Below are positions 26,378-33,337 of a stretch of DNA of 52,133 nucleotides, one piece after another. Source of the stretch: Paracoccaceae bacterium. GTDB taxonomy: Bacteria; Pseudomonadota; Alphaproteobacteria; Rhodobacterales; Rhodobacteraceae. The position numbers and the translations under genes were made by a program. Every line of letters begins with the position of its first letter. Positions within the stretch are counted from its first letter, which is position 1. The DNA lies in the NCBI GenBank assembly GCA_027013095.1, contig JALUYI010000034.1, positions 1 to 52,133 of the forward strand. The letters are read 5' to 3'. The notes beneath the pieces are model-generated. The model had not been told where the DNA came from and searched no databases. It worked only from the letters and a program-made list of their open reading frames with translations.

Positions 26378-27110
26378 ACAGCCAACCCCACCGTTGAGCG
26401 CCCGGGTTGCCGAGCTGAACGCCGAATTTGCCGCGCAGTCCACCGAGACCCTTTTGGCGCGCTGCCTTGACAATGCCGCGATCGGTCGGCTGGCACTGGT
26501 CTCGTCCTTTGGGGTGGATTCAATCGTCCTTTTGGACATGATTGCAAGGCTCGATCGCAACCTGCCGGTTCTGTTTATCGATACCGAACTGCTGTTTGCC
26601 GAAACCCTCAGCTATCAGAGGCAGGTCGCGGACCGGCTGGGGTTAGGAGATCTGCGCGTCCTGCGCCCGGGGCGTGAAACCCTGTTTCACCGGGATCCGG
26701 ACGGGATGTTGCGGGTTTTTCATCCCGATGCCTGCTGCGATCTGCGCAAACGCCAGCCTCTGGAGCGCGGCTTGCGCGGTTTTGATGCGTGGATCAGCGG
26801 GCGCAAGCGGTTTCAGGGGGGGCAGCGGCAGAATATGCCGCTGTTCGAGGTCGATCCCGGCGCGGGTGATTCGCCCCGGCTCAAGATCAACCCTTTGGCC
26901 AATTGGCAGCCACAGGACCTGCGGGCCTATATCCGCCGTCACGATTTGCCACTGCATCCGCTGACGAAACGAGGCTTTAGCTCGCTCGGCTGCCGCCCCT
27001 GCACAACGCCGACAAAACCCGGTGAAGCGCCGCGCGCCGGACGCTGGCGCGGGTTGCCGAAAACCGAATGCGGTCTGCATCTGCCGCCTCCGGAAGGACG
27101 CGAGAGATGA
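26367..27110 (+). CDS. cysH: Adenylyl-sulfate (APS) reductase, CysH family with 4Fe-4S cluster
   Basis: Reduces activated sulfate to sulfite using thioredoxin. The 247-residue product has the nucleotide-binding segment SSFGVDSIVLLDM (46-58), the cysteine pair C123-C124 (DACCDLRKRQPL), C209-x2-C212 (GCRPCTTP) and the catalytic cysteine C235 in KTECGLH. The CC plus CxxC set is the mark of cluster-containing APS reductases and absent from E. coli-type PAPS reductase, so APS is the likely substrate. ATG 26367 follows AAAAGGAGAGG and overlaps cysI; its own stop overlaps the next gene by ATGA. Confidence 0.93.
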   Translation: MPLEQPTPPLSARVAELNAEFAAQSTETLLARCLDNAAIGRLALVSSFGVDSIVLLDMIARLDRNLPVLFIDTELLFAETLSYQRQVADRLGLGDLRVLRPGRETLFHRDPDGMLRVFHPDACCDLRKRQPLERGLRGFDAWISGRKRFQGGQRQNMPLFEVDPGAGDSPRLKINPLANWQPQDLRAYIRRHDLPLHPLTKRGFSSLGCRPCTTPTKPGEAPRAGRWRGLPKTECGLHLPPPEGRER

Positions 27111-27529
27111 GCGTGATTGTCACCGATCGGGGGTTTGCGCCCGAGGACTGGCCATTCGGATTTCAACCACCCGAGGTGTGCGGGGGCTCGAACAATGCGG
27201 CACAAGCAATTGATATTGCGCCTGATTTTGATATTCACCGACTGCCATCAGATTTCGCCGGGATCGACCTGATCCGGCTGCATCTACCCAATCCGACCGA
27301 CGGACGTGCGTTTAGCCAGGCGCGACTGCTGCGGCTGCTGGGCTTTGTCGGTCGCCTGCGGCTCTGGGGTGAGGTCATGCCCGACCAGTATGCGTTGGCC
27401 CGTCAGGTCGGCTGTGACGAGGTCGAGATCAGCGCCGCGCGCGCCGCCCGTCAACCCGAGGCCCAGTGGCGTGCGGCATTGCCGCCAGAGCGGGACAGCT
27501 ATCAGGCGCGCTTGCGCCATTTTGCCTGA
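27107..27529 (+). CDS. DUF934 family protein, sulfur-assimilation associated
   Basis: The 140-residue protein matches DUF934, a family regularly encoded beside sulfite reductase and APS reductase in proteobacteria. The conserved portion is LIRLHLPNPTDGRAFSQARL followed by RLWGEVMPDQYALARQVGCDE (each read within 50-115). It is soluble with no metal motif. ATG 27107 is coupled to the cysH stop by a four-base overlap. Its biochemical role is not established; an oxidoreductase-accessory function is commonly assumed. Confidence 0.85.
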   Translation: MSVIVTDRGFAPEDWPFGFQPPEVCGGSNNAAQAIDIAPDFDIHRLPSDFAGIDLIRLHLPNPTDGRAFSQARLLRLLGFVGRLRLWGEVMPDQYALARQVGCDEVEISAARAARQPEAQWRAALPPERDSYQARLRHFA

Positions 27530-27603
27530 TCGCCAAGCCGCTCCGGGCCCCTTAGAAGTGGCCCGGACACCGGCAACAACCGCAGACACATGGAATTTCT
27601 GTC

Positions 27604-28446
27604 ATGAACGACGCCAGTAACCTGCCCATCGGCCGTGCAAGCGGCCTGCAAAGCGACGCCGAGCTAAAGGCCGCCCGCCTGCCGGACGCGCAGACCGTGC
27701 TGTCGGTGCACCACTGGAATGAACGGTTGTTCTCGTTCACCACGACGCGGCCCCTGTCGCTGCGGTTCCGCTCGGGCGAATTCCTGATGATCGGGCTGAT
27801 GGATGGGCGCGGCAAACCGTTGCTGAGGGCCTATTCCATCGCCTCACCCTCATGGGGAGAAGAGCTCGAGTTCTACTCGATCAAGGTTCCCGACGGACCG
27901 CTGACCTCGCGCCTGCAACATATCAAGGTCGGCGAAGAAATCATCATCCGCCCCAAGCCGGTCGGCTCATTGGTGATCGACGCACTACTACCGGGCAAAC
28001 GTCTGTATCTGATCGCAACCGGAACCGGGGTCGCCCCTTTTGCCTCGCTGGTACGCGATCCCGAGGTTTACGAGAAATTCGATCAGGTGATCCTGACGCA
28101 CACGACCCGTTCGGCCTCGGCGCTGCATTTCTCGCGCCATGTCGTCGACAGCATCCTTGCCGACGAGTTGATGGGGGAAATCGCCGGTGGCAAGCTGTGG
28201 TACTATCCCACCTCGACCCGCGAAGAGACCCCGAAAATGGGCCGCATCACCAATCTGATCCAGTCCGGCGAACTGTTTGCCGACCTCAACGTGCCCCCCT
28301 TTGATCCAGCGGTAGATCGGGTGATGATTTGCGGCTCGATGGGGCTGAACATGGATATGAAGGCCATTCTGGAAGACGTCGGGATGCGCGAGGGCTCAAA
28401 CAGCGAGCCCGGCGAATACGTGCTGGAAAAGGCCTTTGTCGGCTGA
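27604..28446 (+). CDS. fpr: Ferredoxin-NADP+ reductase
   Basis: FAD enzyme of 280 residues that moves electrons between NADPH and ferredoxin or flavodoxin. RAYSIAS (75-81) is the FAD-binding motif, IATGTGVAPFASL (137-149) binds NADP, and the C-terminus YVLEKAFVG is typical of bacterial Fpr. Position last in the sulfur operon, 74 bases after DUF934, suggests it supplies reduced ferredoxin to the sulfite reductase. ATG 27604 has a weak GGAA upstream. A hairpin at 28518-28545 without a T-tract may mark the transcript end. Confidence 0.93.
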   Translation: MNDASNLPIGRASGLQSDAELKAARLPDAQTVLSVHHWNERLFSFTTTRPLSLRFRSGEFLMIGLMDGRGKPLLRAYSIASPSWGEELEFYSIKVPDGPLTSRLQHIKVGEEIIIRPKPVGSLVIDALLPGKRLYLIATGTGVAPFASLVRDPEVYEKFDQVILTHTTRSASALHFSRHVVDSILADELMGEIAGGKLWYYPTSTREETPKMGRITNLIQSGELFADLNVPPFDPAVDRVMICGSMGLNMDMKAILEDVGMREGSNSEPGEYVLEKAFVG

Positions 28447-28653
28447 TTTCGCCACACGCGTGATATCATGATTGACAAAATGATCTCTGCCCCCGCGGTG
28501 TGATCGACCAAGGGGAGGCCAAGGCGTCGTGTTTTTGCCTTGGGCATAACGCAGAAACGTGATTTTCTTTTCCGTTATTCCCCGAGATCACTATTTTTGA
28601 TAATTTAATTGCGCAATCCTGCCTATTTGCAATATTTTCTTTAGCAATTCCGC
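28447..28653. other. AT-rich spacer between fpr and the ilv promoter
   Basis: No gene is visible. A hairpin (GCCAAGGC pairing with GCCTTGG-GC, 28518-28545, with one bulge) could be a weak end point for the sulfur operon. The stretch 28561-28650 is strongly AT-rich and precedes the ilv promoter, where it could act as an UP-element or regulator-binding region. Confidence 0.4.
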
Positions 28654-28682
28654 TTGACGCCATCTTTTCAGACACATAGTCT
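28654..28682 (+). promoter_or_regulatory. Candidate sigma-70-type promoter of ilvIH
   Basis: TTGACG at 28654-28659 and TAGTCT at 28677-28682 are separated by 17 bases. Transcription would start near 28688, just ahead of the Shine-Dalgarno AAGGAG (28695-28700) of the leader. The -35 match is good and the -10 match modest. Confidence 0.5.
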
Positions 28683-28707
28683 GCGCCGAAATAAAAGGAG
28701 CTGGGGC

Positions 28708-28752
28708 ATCAATATTGGACTCGTAATCGTGGTTTGGCGCGCAGCGCACTGA
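28708..28752 (+). CDS. ilv leader peptide (attenuator control), start codon ATC in this sequence
   Basis: The frame ATC AAT ATT GGA CTC GTA through the TGA at 28750-28752 would encode (M)NIGLVIVVWRAAH, with six Ile/Leu/Val codons in seven positions, followed by a terminator. AAGGAG at 28695-28700 is seven bases before the ATC, an ideal distance for a start codon. ATC differs from ATG by one base, and no ATG, GTG or TTG start fits the same frame upstream of the Ile/Val run. Stalling for lack of charged Ile, Leu or Val tRNA would favour the antiterminator. It may start at ATC or ATT, or the base may be a mutation or sequencing error. Confidence 0.6.
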   Translation: MNIGLVIVVWRAAH

Positions 28753-28801
28753 CGGGTTCGCCGTCGGTTCCCTGCGCCCCCGTCGGTTTCGGGGGTTTTT
28801 T
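28751..28801 (+). terminator. ilvIH transcription attenuator
   Basis: The terminator stem CCCCCG/CGGGGG (28777-28782 with 28790-28795) is followed by six T (28796-28801). The competing antiterminator is GACGGG (28751-28756) pairing with CCCGTC (28779-28784), which destroys the terminator stem. GACGGG overlaps the leader stop codon, so a ribosome that finishes the leader hides it and transcription ends; one stalled at the Ile/Val codons leaves it free. Confidence 0.8.
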
Positions 28802-28881
28802 ATGTCGGGTCCGGTCCATGATGCCCGACCCAGAGAACCCGGCCCAAGAGGGACGTCCGGGGATAAAACGGAGACACGCAG

Positions 28882-30636
28882 ATGACCCGTCAGATGAGCG
28901 GCGCACAGATGGTAGTTCAGGCCCTGAAAGATCAGGGTGTCGATACGGTGTTCGGCTATCCCGGCGGCGCCATGCTGCCGATCTATGACGAAATTTTCCG
29001 GCAGAGCGACATCCGCCATATCCTTGTGCGTCACGAGCAGGGGGCGACTCATGCCGCCGAGGGCTATGCCCGCTCGACTGGCAAGCCCGGGGTGGTTCTG
29101 GTGACCAGCGGACCGGGGGCAACCAACGCCGTCACCGGGTTGACCGATGCGCTGATGGATTCGATCCCGCTCATCGTTCTCAGCGGACAGGTGCCCACCT
29201 TCATGATCGGCACCGACGCCTTTCAGGAGGCCGACACCGTCGGCATCACCCGCCCCTGCACCAAGCATAACTGGCTGATCAAGGACACCGACAAGCTGGC
29301 CGAGACCATCCACTTTGCCTTTCACGTTGCGACATCGGGGCGCCCGGGGCCGGTTCTGATCGACATTCCCAAGGATGTGCAGTTTGCCACGGGCCGCTAT
29401 ACGCCTCCCAAAAAGGTGCCGCGCTCACATTACCAACCGCAGGTCAAAGGCGATATCGACGCGATCACCGCACTGGTGGCGGCCATCGAAAAGGCCAAAA
29501 AGCCGGTGTTTTATACCGGCGGTGGCGTCATCAACTCGGGCCACGGGGCCAGCCAGCTGCTGCGTGAGTTGGTGGCCGGCACCGATTTTCCCATCACCTC
29601 GACCCTGATGGGGTTGGGGGCCTATCCAGCCTCGGGCAAGAACTGGCTGGGAATGCTGGGGATGCACGGCACCTATGAGGCCAATCTGGCCATGCATGAT
29701 TGCGACCTGATGATCAATGTTGGCGCGCGCTTTGACGACCGGATCACCGGGCGGCTCGAGGATTTCTCGCCGAAATCGAAAAAGGCCCATATCGACATCG
29801 ACGCCAGCTCGATCAACAAGGTGGTCCATGTCGAGATCCCGATCCTTGGCGATGTCGCCCATGTGCTCGAGGACGTTCTGAAAATCTGGAAATCCCGGGG
29901 CCGCAAGACCAACACCGAAGCGCTGCGCGGCTGGTGGCAGCAAATCGACAAGTGGCGCGCGGTCAACTGCCTTGGCTTTCACAATTCCGACAGTGTGATC
30001 AAGCCCCAGCACGCCATTCAGCGGCTCGAGGCGCTGACCCGGGGCATGGACCGCTATGTCACCACCGAAGTCGGCCAGCACCAGATGTGGGCGGCCCAGT
30101 TCATGGGGTTCGAGGATCCCAACCGCTGGATGACCTCTGGCGGGCTGGGGACCATGGGCTACGGCCTGCCTGCCTCGATCGGGGTGCAGGTGGCGCATCC
30201 GCAATCGCTGGTCATCAATGTTGCCGGGGACGCGTCGTTCCTGATGAACATGCAGGAGCTGGGCACGGCGGCGCAATACGACCTGCCGGTCAAGCAATTC
30301 ATCATGAATAACGAGCGTCTGGGCATGGTGCGCCAGTGGCAGCAGCTTTTGCATGGCGAGCGGTACTCACATTCCTGGTCCGAGGCGCTGCCGGATTTTG
30401 TCAAGCTGGCCGATGCCTTTGGCGGCAAGGGGATCCTGTGCGAGCATCCCGACGATCTGGATGATGCGATCAACGCCATGCTCGCCCATGACGGCCCGGT
30501 CATTCTGGACTGCCGGGTGGAAAAACACGAGAACTGTTTTCCAATGATCCCGTCGGGCAAGCCCCATAATGAAATGCTGCTGGGCGACGCGACCACCGAA
30601 GGTGCTATCGACACCGGCGGCGCGGTTCTGGTTTAA
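28882..30636 (+). CDS. ilvI: Acetolactate synthase, large (catalytic) subunit
   Basis: ThDP- and FAD-dependent enzyme (584 residues) making acetolactate or acetohydroxybutyrate, the first common step of valine, leucine and isoleucine synthesis. The catalytic glutamate is E52 (VRHEQGATHAAEGYAR). The FAD region is GQVPTFMIGTDAFQEAD, and the ThDP/Mg motif is NVAGDASFLMN with later NNERLGMVRQWQ. ATG 28882 follows ACGGAGA. It is controlled by the attenuator just upstream and is followed after 11 bases by the regulatory subunit gene. The sequence does not distinguish ilvI from ilvB naming. Confidence 0.97.
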   Translation: MTRQMSGAQMVVQALKDQGVDTVFGYPGGAMLPIYDEIFRQSDIRHILVRHEQGATHAAEGYARSTGKPGVVLVTSGPGATNAVTGLTDALMDSIPLIVLSGQVPTFMIGTDAFQEADTVGITRPCTKHNWLIKDTDKLAETIHFAFHVATSGRPGPVLIDIPKDVQFATGRYTPPKKVPRSHYQPQVKGDIDAITALVAAIEKAKKPVFYTGGGVINSGHGASQLLRELVAGTDFPITSTLMGLGAYPASGKNWLGMLGMHGTYEANLAMHDCDLMINVGARFDDRITGRLEDFSPKSKKAHIDIDASSINKVVHVEIPILGDVAHVLEDVLKIWKSRGRKTNTEALRGWWQQIDKWRAVNCLGFHNSDSVIKPQHAIQRLEALTRGMDRYVTTEVGQHQMWAAQFMGFEDPNRWMTSGGLGTMGYGLPASIGVQVAHPQSLVINVAGDASFLMNMQELGTAAQYDLPVKQFIMNNERLGMVRQWQQLLHGERYSHSWSEALPDFVKLADAFGGKGILCEHPDDLDDAINAMLAHDGPVILDCRVEKHENCFPMIPSGKPHNEMLLGDATTEGAIDTGGAVLV

Positions 30637-30647
30637 GGAGAGCGCAG

Positions 30648-31208
30648 ATGTCTGCATTGGTCTTGAAAAAAGGCGCGTCCCGGCGCAGCGCCTATGATCT
30701 GAAAAACCCGCTGAGCGACACCATCGAGACCCATACTCTGGCGGTTCTGGTGGACAACGAGGCCGGGGTTCTGGCCCGGGTCATCGGCCTGTTCTCGGGG
30801 CGCGGCTATAATATCGAAAGCCTGACGGTGGCCGAAGTGGACCACCTTGGGCATCTGTCGCGGATCACCATTGTTACTACTGGCACCCCACAGGTGATCG
30901 AGCAGATCAAGGCGCAGTTGGCCCGGATCGTGCCGGTCCATGACGTCCATGACCTGACCGTCGAGGGCGCCTCGGTTGAGCGGGAACTGGCCATGCTGAA
31001 GGTGGCGGGCACCGGCGAAAAACGGGTCGAGGCGATGCGCCTTGCGGGAATCTTTCGCGCCGCGGTCGTGGACACGACGCTGGAAAGCTTTGTGTTCGAG
31101 ATCACCGGGACCCCCGAAAAAATCGATGCGTTCGTTGACCTCATGCGCCCGCTCGGCCTGTCGGAAATCGCCCGCACCGGCGTTGCCGCAATGTCGCGGG
31201 GCACCTGA
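30648..31208 (+). CDS. ilvH: Acetolactate synthase, small (regulatory) subunit
   Basis: The 186-residue subunit gives valine feedback inhibition to the catalytic subunit. The ACT domain starts at THTLAVLVDNEAGVLARVIG, with RGYNIESLTV, and the C-terminal half contains KVAGTGEKRVEAMRLAGIF and FEITGTPEKIDAFVDLM. ATG 30648 follows AAGGAG. It is the last gene of the ilv transcript and ends convergently with the VIT-family gene; an imperfect hairpin lies between them. Confidence 0.96.
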   Translation: MSALVLKKGASRRSAYDLKNPLSDTIETHTLAVLVDNEAGVLARVIGLFSGRGYNIESLTVAEVDHLGHLSRITIVTTGTPQVIEQIKAQLARIVPVHDVHDLTVEGASVERELAMLKVAGTGEKRVEAMRLAGIFRAAVVDTTLESFVFEITGTPEKIDAFVDLMRPLGLSEIARTGVAAMSRGT

Positions 31209-31262
31209 GGGGCGCGCAGCGCTTGCAGCCGACACCCTAGACGATCTTGGTTTTCCTTTCGC

Positions 31263-31293
31263 TGTCGTAGGTTTGAATGTCTTGCCTACGCGA
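31263..31293. terminator. Stem-loop between convergent ilvH and the VIT-family gene
   Basis: GTCGTAGG pairs with CCTACG-C-GAC (one bulge, 13-base loop), overlapping the stop codon of the minus-strand gene. No strong T-tract follows on either strand, so terminator function is tentative. Confidence 0.35.
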
Positions 31294-31993
31294 CATTTGT
31301 TCCAAACAGCGCCCCGACCGCGGCAGTAGCGGCCATCGCGGCAGCGCCCCAAAACATGACGCGCACCACCGCCCTCACAACGGGCGCACCGCCAGTCGAA
31401 GCGGAAAGGCCCCCCAGTATTCCAAGTGCCAGCACCGAGATAACGGTTGTATTAGGCGCAATCCACGACTGGGGCGAAAAAACCACCGCCGCCAGCGGCA
31501 GCGCCGCGCCGACGGTGAAAGAAGTCGCCGAAGAAAGCGCCGCCTGAATCGGGTGCGGTTCGGACGCCGCCGATATCCCAAGCTCGTCGCGCGCATGGGC
31601 TTTTAGCGCATCCTTGGCCATCATTTGAGCGGCCACTTTTTGTGCGAGGTCGGGATCAAGCCCGCGTTTGACGTAGATGTCAGCCAATTCCCGCTGCTCG
31701 AACTTGGGCTGGGTGTGCAATTCCTCGCTTTCGCGGGCGAGGTCAGCGGTTTCGCTGTCGGACTGCGACGAGACCGAGACATATTCGCCCGCCGCCATCG
31801 ACATCGCCCCGGCAACCAGCCCGGCAGTGCCCGCTAACAGGACCTCGTTTGAGGACACACCCGCGCTGGCGACGCCGGCGATCAGGCTGGCGGTCGAGAC
31901 GATCCCGTCATTGGCCCCCAGCACCGCGGCGCGCAGCCAGCCGATGCGGTCGATGAAATGGCGCTCGGGTGGCATCTGGACTTGCGAGTTCAT
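31286..31993 (-). CDS. VIT1/CCC1-family membrane transporter (iron/manganese)
   Basis: The 235-residue protein is related to the vacuolar iron transporter/nodulin-21 family: RAAVLGANDGIVSTASLIAG at the start, AGAMSMAAGEYVSVSSQSD in the second helix, a cytoplasmic metal-binding hairpin (about 80-140) rich in Glu/Asp, and three C-terminal helices. Bacterial members move Fe(II) or Mn(II) across the inner membrane. ATG 31993 gives MNSQVQMPPERHFIDRIGW and has GAGG upstream. It is the last gene of the six-gene operon headed by the SQR-like gene, 28 bases after the DsrE-like gene. Confidence 0.88.
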   Translation of the reverse strand: MNSQVQMPPERHFIDRIGWLRAAVLGANDGIVSTASLIAGVASAGVSSNEVLLAGTAGLVAGAMSMAAGEYVSVSSQSDSETADLARESEELHTQPKFEQRELADIYVKRGLDPDLAQKVAAQMMAKDALKAHARDELGISAASEPHPIQAALSSATSFTVGAALPLAAVVFSPQSWIAPNTTVISVLALGILGGLSASTGGAPVVRAVVRVMFWGAAAMAATAAVGALFGTNVA

Positions 31994-32021
31994 ATCCGCT
32001 TGACCTCTTCTGTGTGGGGGC

Positions 32022-32357
32022 TCAGAAACTGAACACGGTTGCGCCCTCGGCGGCAAAGCGCGGAAAGGCCACAGCGGCGCTTTCCAGCTTCAGGCCGCGC
32101 CCGCGCAGGGCCTCATCGGCCTGCATTTGCTGAGCCACACCGATGCAGGTACTGACCGCGACACCGCCAGAAACCAGCCCGTCAACCATGCTGTTGAACT
32201 CGGGCGCATCCGGGCTGGTCAGTTGCTGTTCGGCCGGGCCGAAGATGAAAACTTCAAGCTCACCGGCGCCGGAGTCGTGGATACGTTCGGCCAGCGCCGG
32301 AACGGTTTTCATCGAGGCCGGATCGGCATGAAAGAGATGTAGGACGGTCTTGGACAT
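32022..32357 (-). CDS. DsrE/DsrF-like family protein
   Basis: The 111-residue soluble protein resembles DsrE-fold proteins: MSKTVLHLFHADP at the start, ELEVFIFGPAEQQL and the single conserved-type cysteine in VSTCIGVAQQM. DsrE proteins often carry sulfur as a cysteine persulfide, so a role in sulfane-sulfur handling is reasonable in this operon. ATG 32357 follows AAAGGAGACACC, a very strong ribosome binding site. No TusA, DsrF or DsrH partner is encoded beside it. Confidence 0.8.
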   Translation of the reverse strand: MSKTVLHLFHADPASMKTVPALAERIHDSGAGELEVFIFGPAEQQLTSPDAPEFNSMVDGLVSGGVAVSTCIGVAQQMQADEALRGRGLKLESAAVAFPRFAAEGATVFSF

Positions 32358-32392
32358 GGTGTCTCCTTTCGGGGCGCTCATGGCCCCTTGAT

Positions 32393-32797
32393 TTATGATT
32401 TTCGCCGGATGGTGCCGTGCAGCGCAGTGGCATCGGCCAGCGTGTTGTAGATGGTTCCGTATTTGCGAAGATTGCGGTGCAAAAGGTCGATGCGCTGGTC
32501 GCTTTCGTCCGTATCAACGACGATTTCATAGTCGATCCGCACCATTTTTGGCGGGCTGTCCTGACGCTGGCCATTCAGGCGCAGCTCGATCGCGCGCAGA
32601 TCAAAGCCCAGCAGCGGGATCACCCGCTCGGTGCCCTTCAAAATGCAGGCCGCGAGGCTGGCCAGTAACAGCTCGGCCGGATTGAAGGCATCGGCGCGGC
32701 CCTTTGGGTCGGTGTCAAGCATGATCTCGGCATCACCCGTGCGGGCCACCGCGCCGTGGCCGTCAATTCGCCGTGCATTTACGCTGTATTCAAGCAT
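32393..32797 (-). CDS. OsmC-like family protein lacking the second conserved cysteine
   Basis: OsmC/Ohr proteins reduce organic hydroperoxides (and some act on persulfides) with two active-site cysteines. This 134-residue member has the first, C51 in ASLAACILKGTERV, preceded by FNPAELLLASLA. Where the family has a cysteine before the NTL segment, this protein has YGTIYNTLADA. It holds no other cysteine, so the standard peroxidase cycle would need a partner thiol. ATG 32797 follows AGGAGGGCACAGG. Operon position suggests a role with reactive sulfur species. Confidence 0.85.
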   Translation of the reverse strand: MLEYSVNARRIDGHGAVARTGDAEIMLDTDPKGRADAFNPAELLLASLAACILKGTERVIPLLGFDLRAIELRLNGQRQDSPPKMVRIDYEIVVDTDESDQRIDLLHRNLRKYGTIYNTLADATALHGTIRRKS

Positions 32798-32825
32798 CCT
32801 GTGCCCTCCTGTGCCTGACCGCCCC

Positions 32826-33056
32826 TCAAGGCTCAATACCCAGCAATCCGCCAGTCATTTTTCGTGCGACCGGCGCCATCAGAAAGATCGCGGGCACGCC
32901 AATCGCATAGGCTACCGCAAAGGCGCGCAGCCAATGGGCAAAAAAGCCGTCCCCAAAGCCGAGGTTCACGGCGGTGATGATCAGCGTCATGACCGAAATC
33001 ATTAGCGCCCCCATAACGAAGGAGAACACCAAGTGGAATTTTATGTGTGGTTTCAT
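32826..33056 (-). CDS. DUF2798 family two-helix membrane protein
   Basis: A 76-residue inner-membrane protein with two hydrophobic segments (about 7-32 and 41-65) and the pattern FHLVFSFVMGALMISVMTLI ... FAHWLRAFAVAYAIGVPAIF, which fits DUF2798. No catalytic residue is seen. It sits between the thioredoxin-like and OsmC-like genes with 27-28-base gaps. Function unknown. Confidence 0.8.
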   Translation of the reverse strand: MKPHIKFHLVFSFVMGALMISVMTLIITAVNLGFGDGFFAHWLRAFAVAYAIGVPAIFLMAPVARKMTGGLLGIEP

Positions 33057-33083
33057 TATCTTACTCTCTTGATTCTAGGTTTG

Positions 33084-33326
33084 TTATTTCTGTTCGAGCC
33101 ATTCACGCAGCTGCGCACGGCTTGGCACCTTGCCGACCATCTTCATTTCGCCGTTCACCATGATGCCCGGCGTTGACATGATCCCGTGGCCGATGATCTC
33201 GGCGATGTCCTCGACCTTGACCAGCCGCGCATCGCGCCCCTCGGCCTCGATCACCTCGCGGGCCAGCGCCAGCGTTGCCTTGCATTTGGCGCAGCCGGCG
33301 CCGAGTACCCTGATTTCGGTTGTCAT
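33084..33326 (-). CDS. Thioredoxin-like redox-active disulfide protein (CxxC)
   Basis: This 80-residue protein has the short thioredoxin fold of the 'redox-active disulfide protein 2' family. C12 and C15 lie in GAGCAKCKATLA, the cis-proline region is STPGIMVNGEMK and the end is VPSRAQLREWLEQK. It could pass electrons or sulfur between the SQR-like flavoprotein and the downstream OsmC- or DsrE-like proteins. ATG 33326 was chosen because it places CxxC at the family position; it lies 11 bases after the SQR-like stop. Confidence 0.85.
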   Translation of the reverse strand: MTTEIRVLGAGCAKCKATLALAREVIEAEGRDARLVKVEDIAEIIGHGIMSTPGIMVNGEMKMVGKVPSRAQLREWLEQK

Positions 33327-33337
33327 CGCGCACGCCC

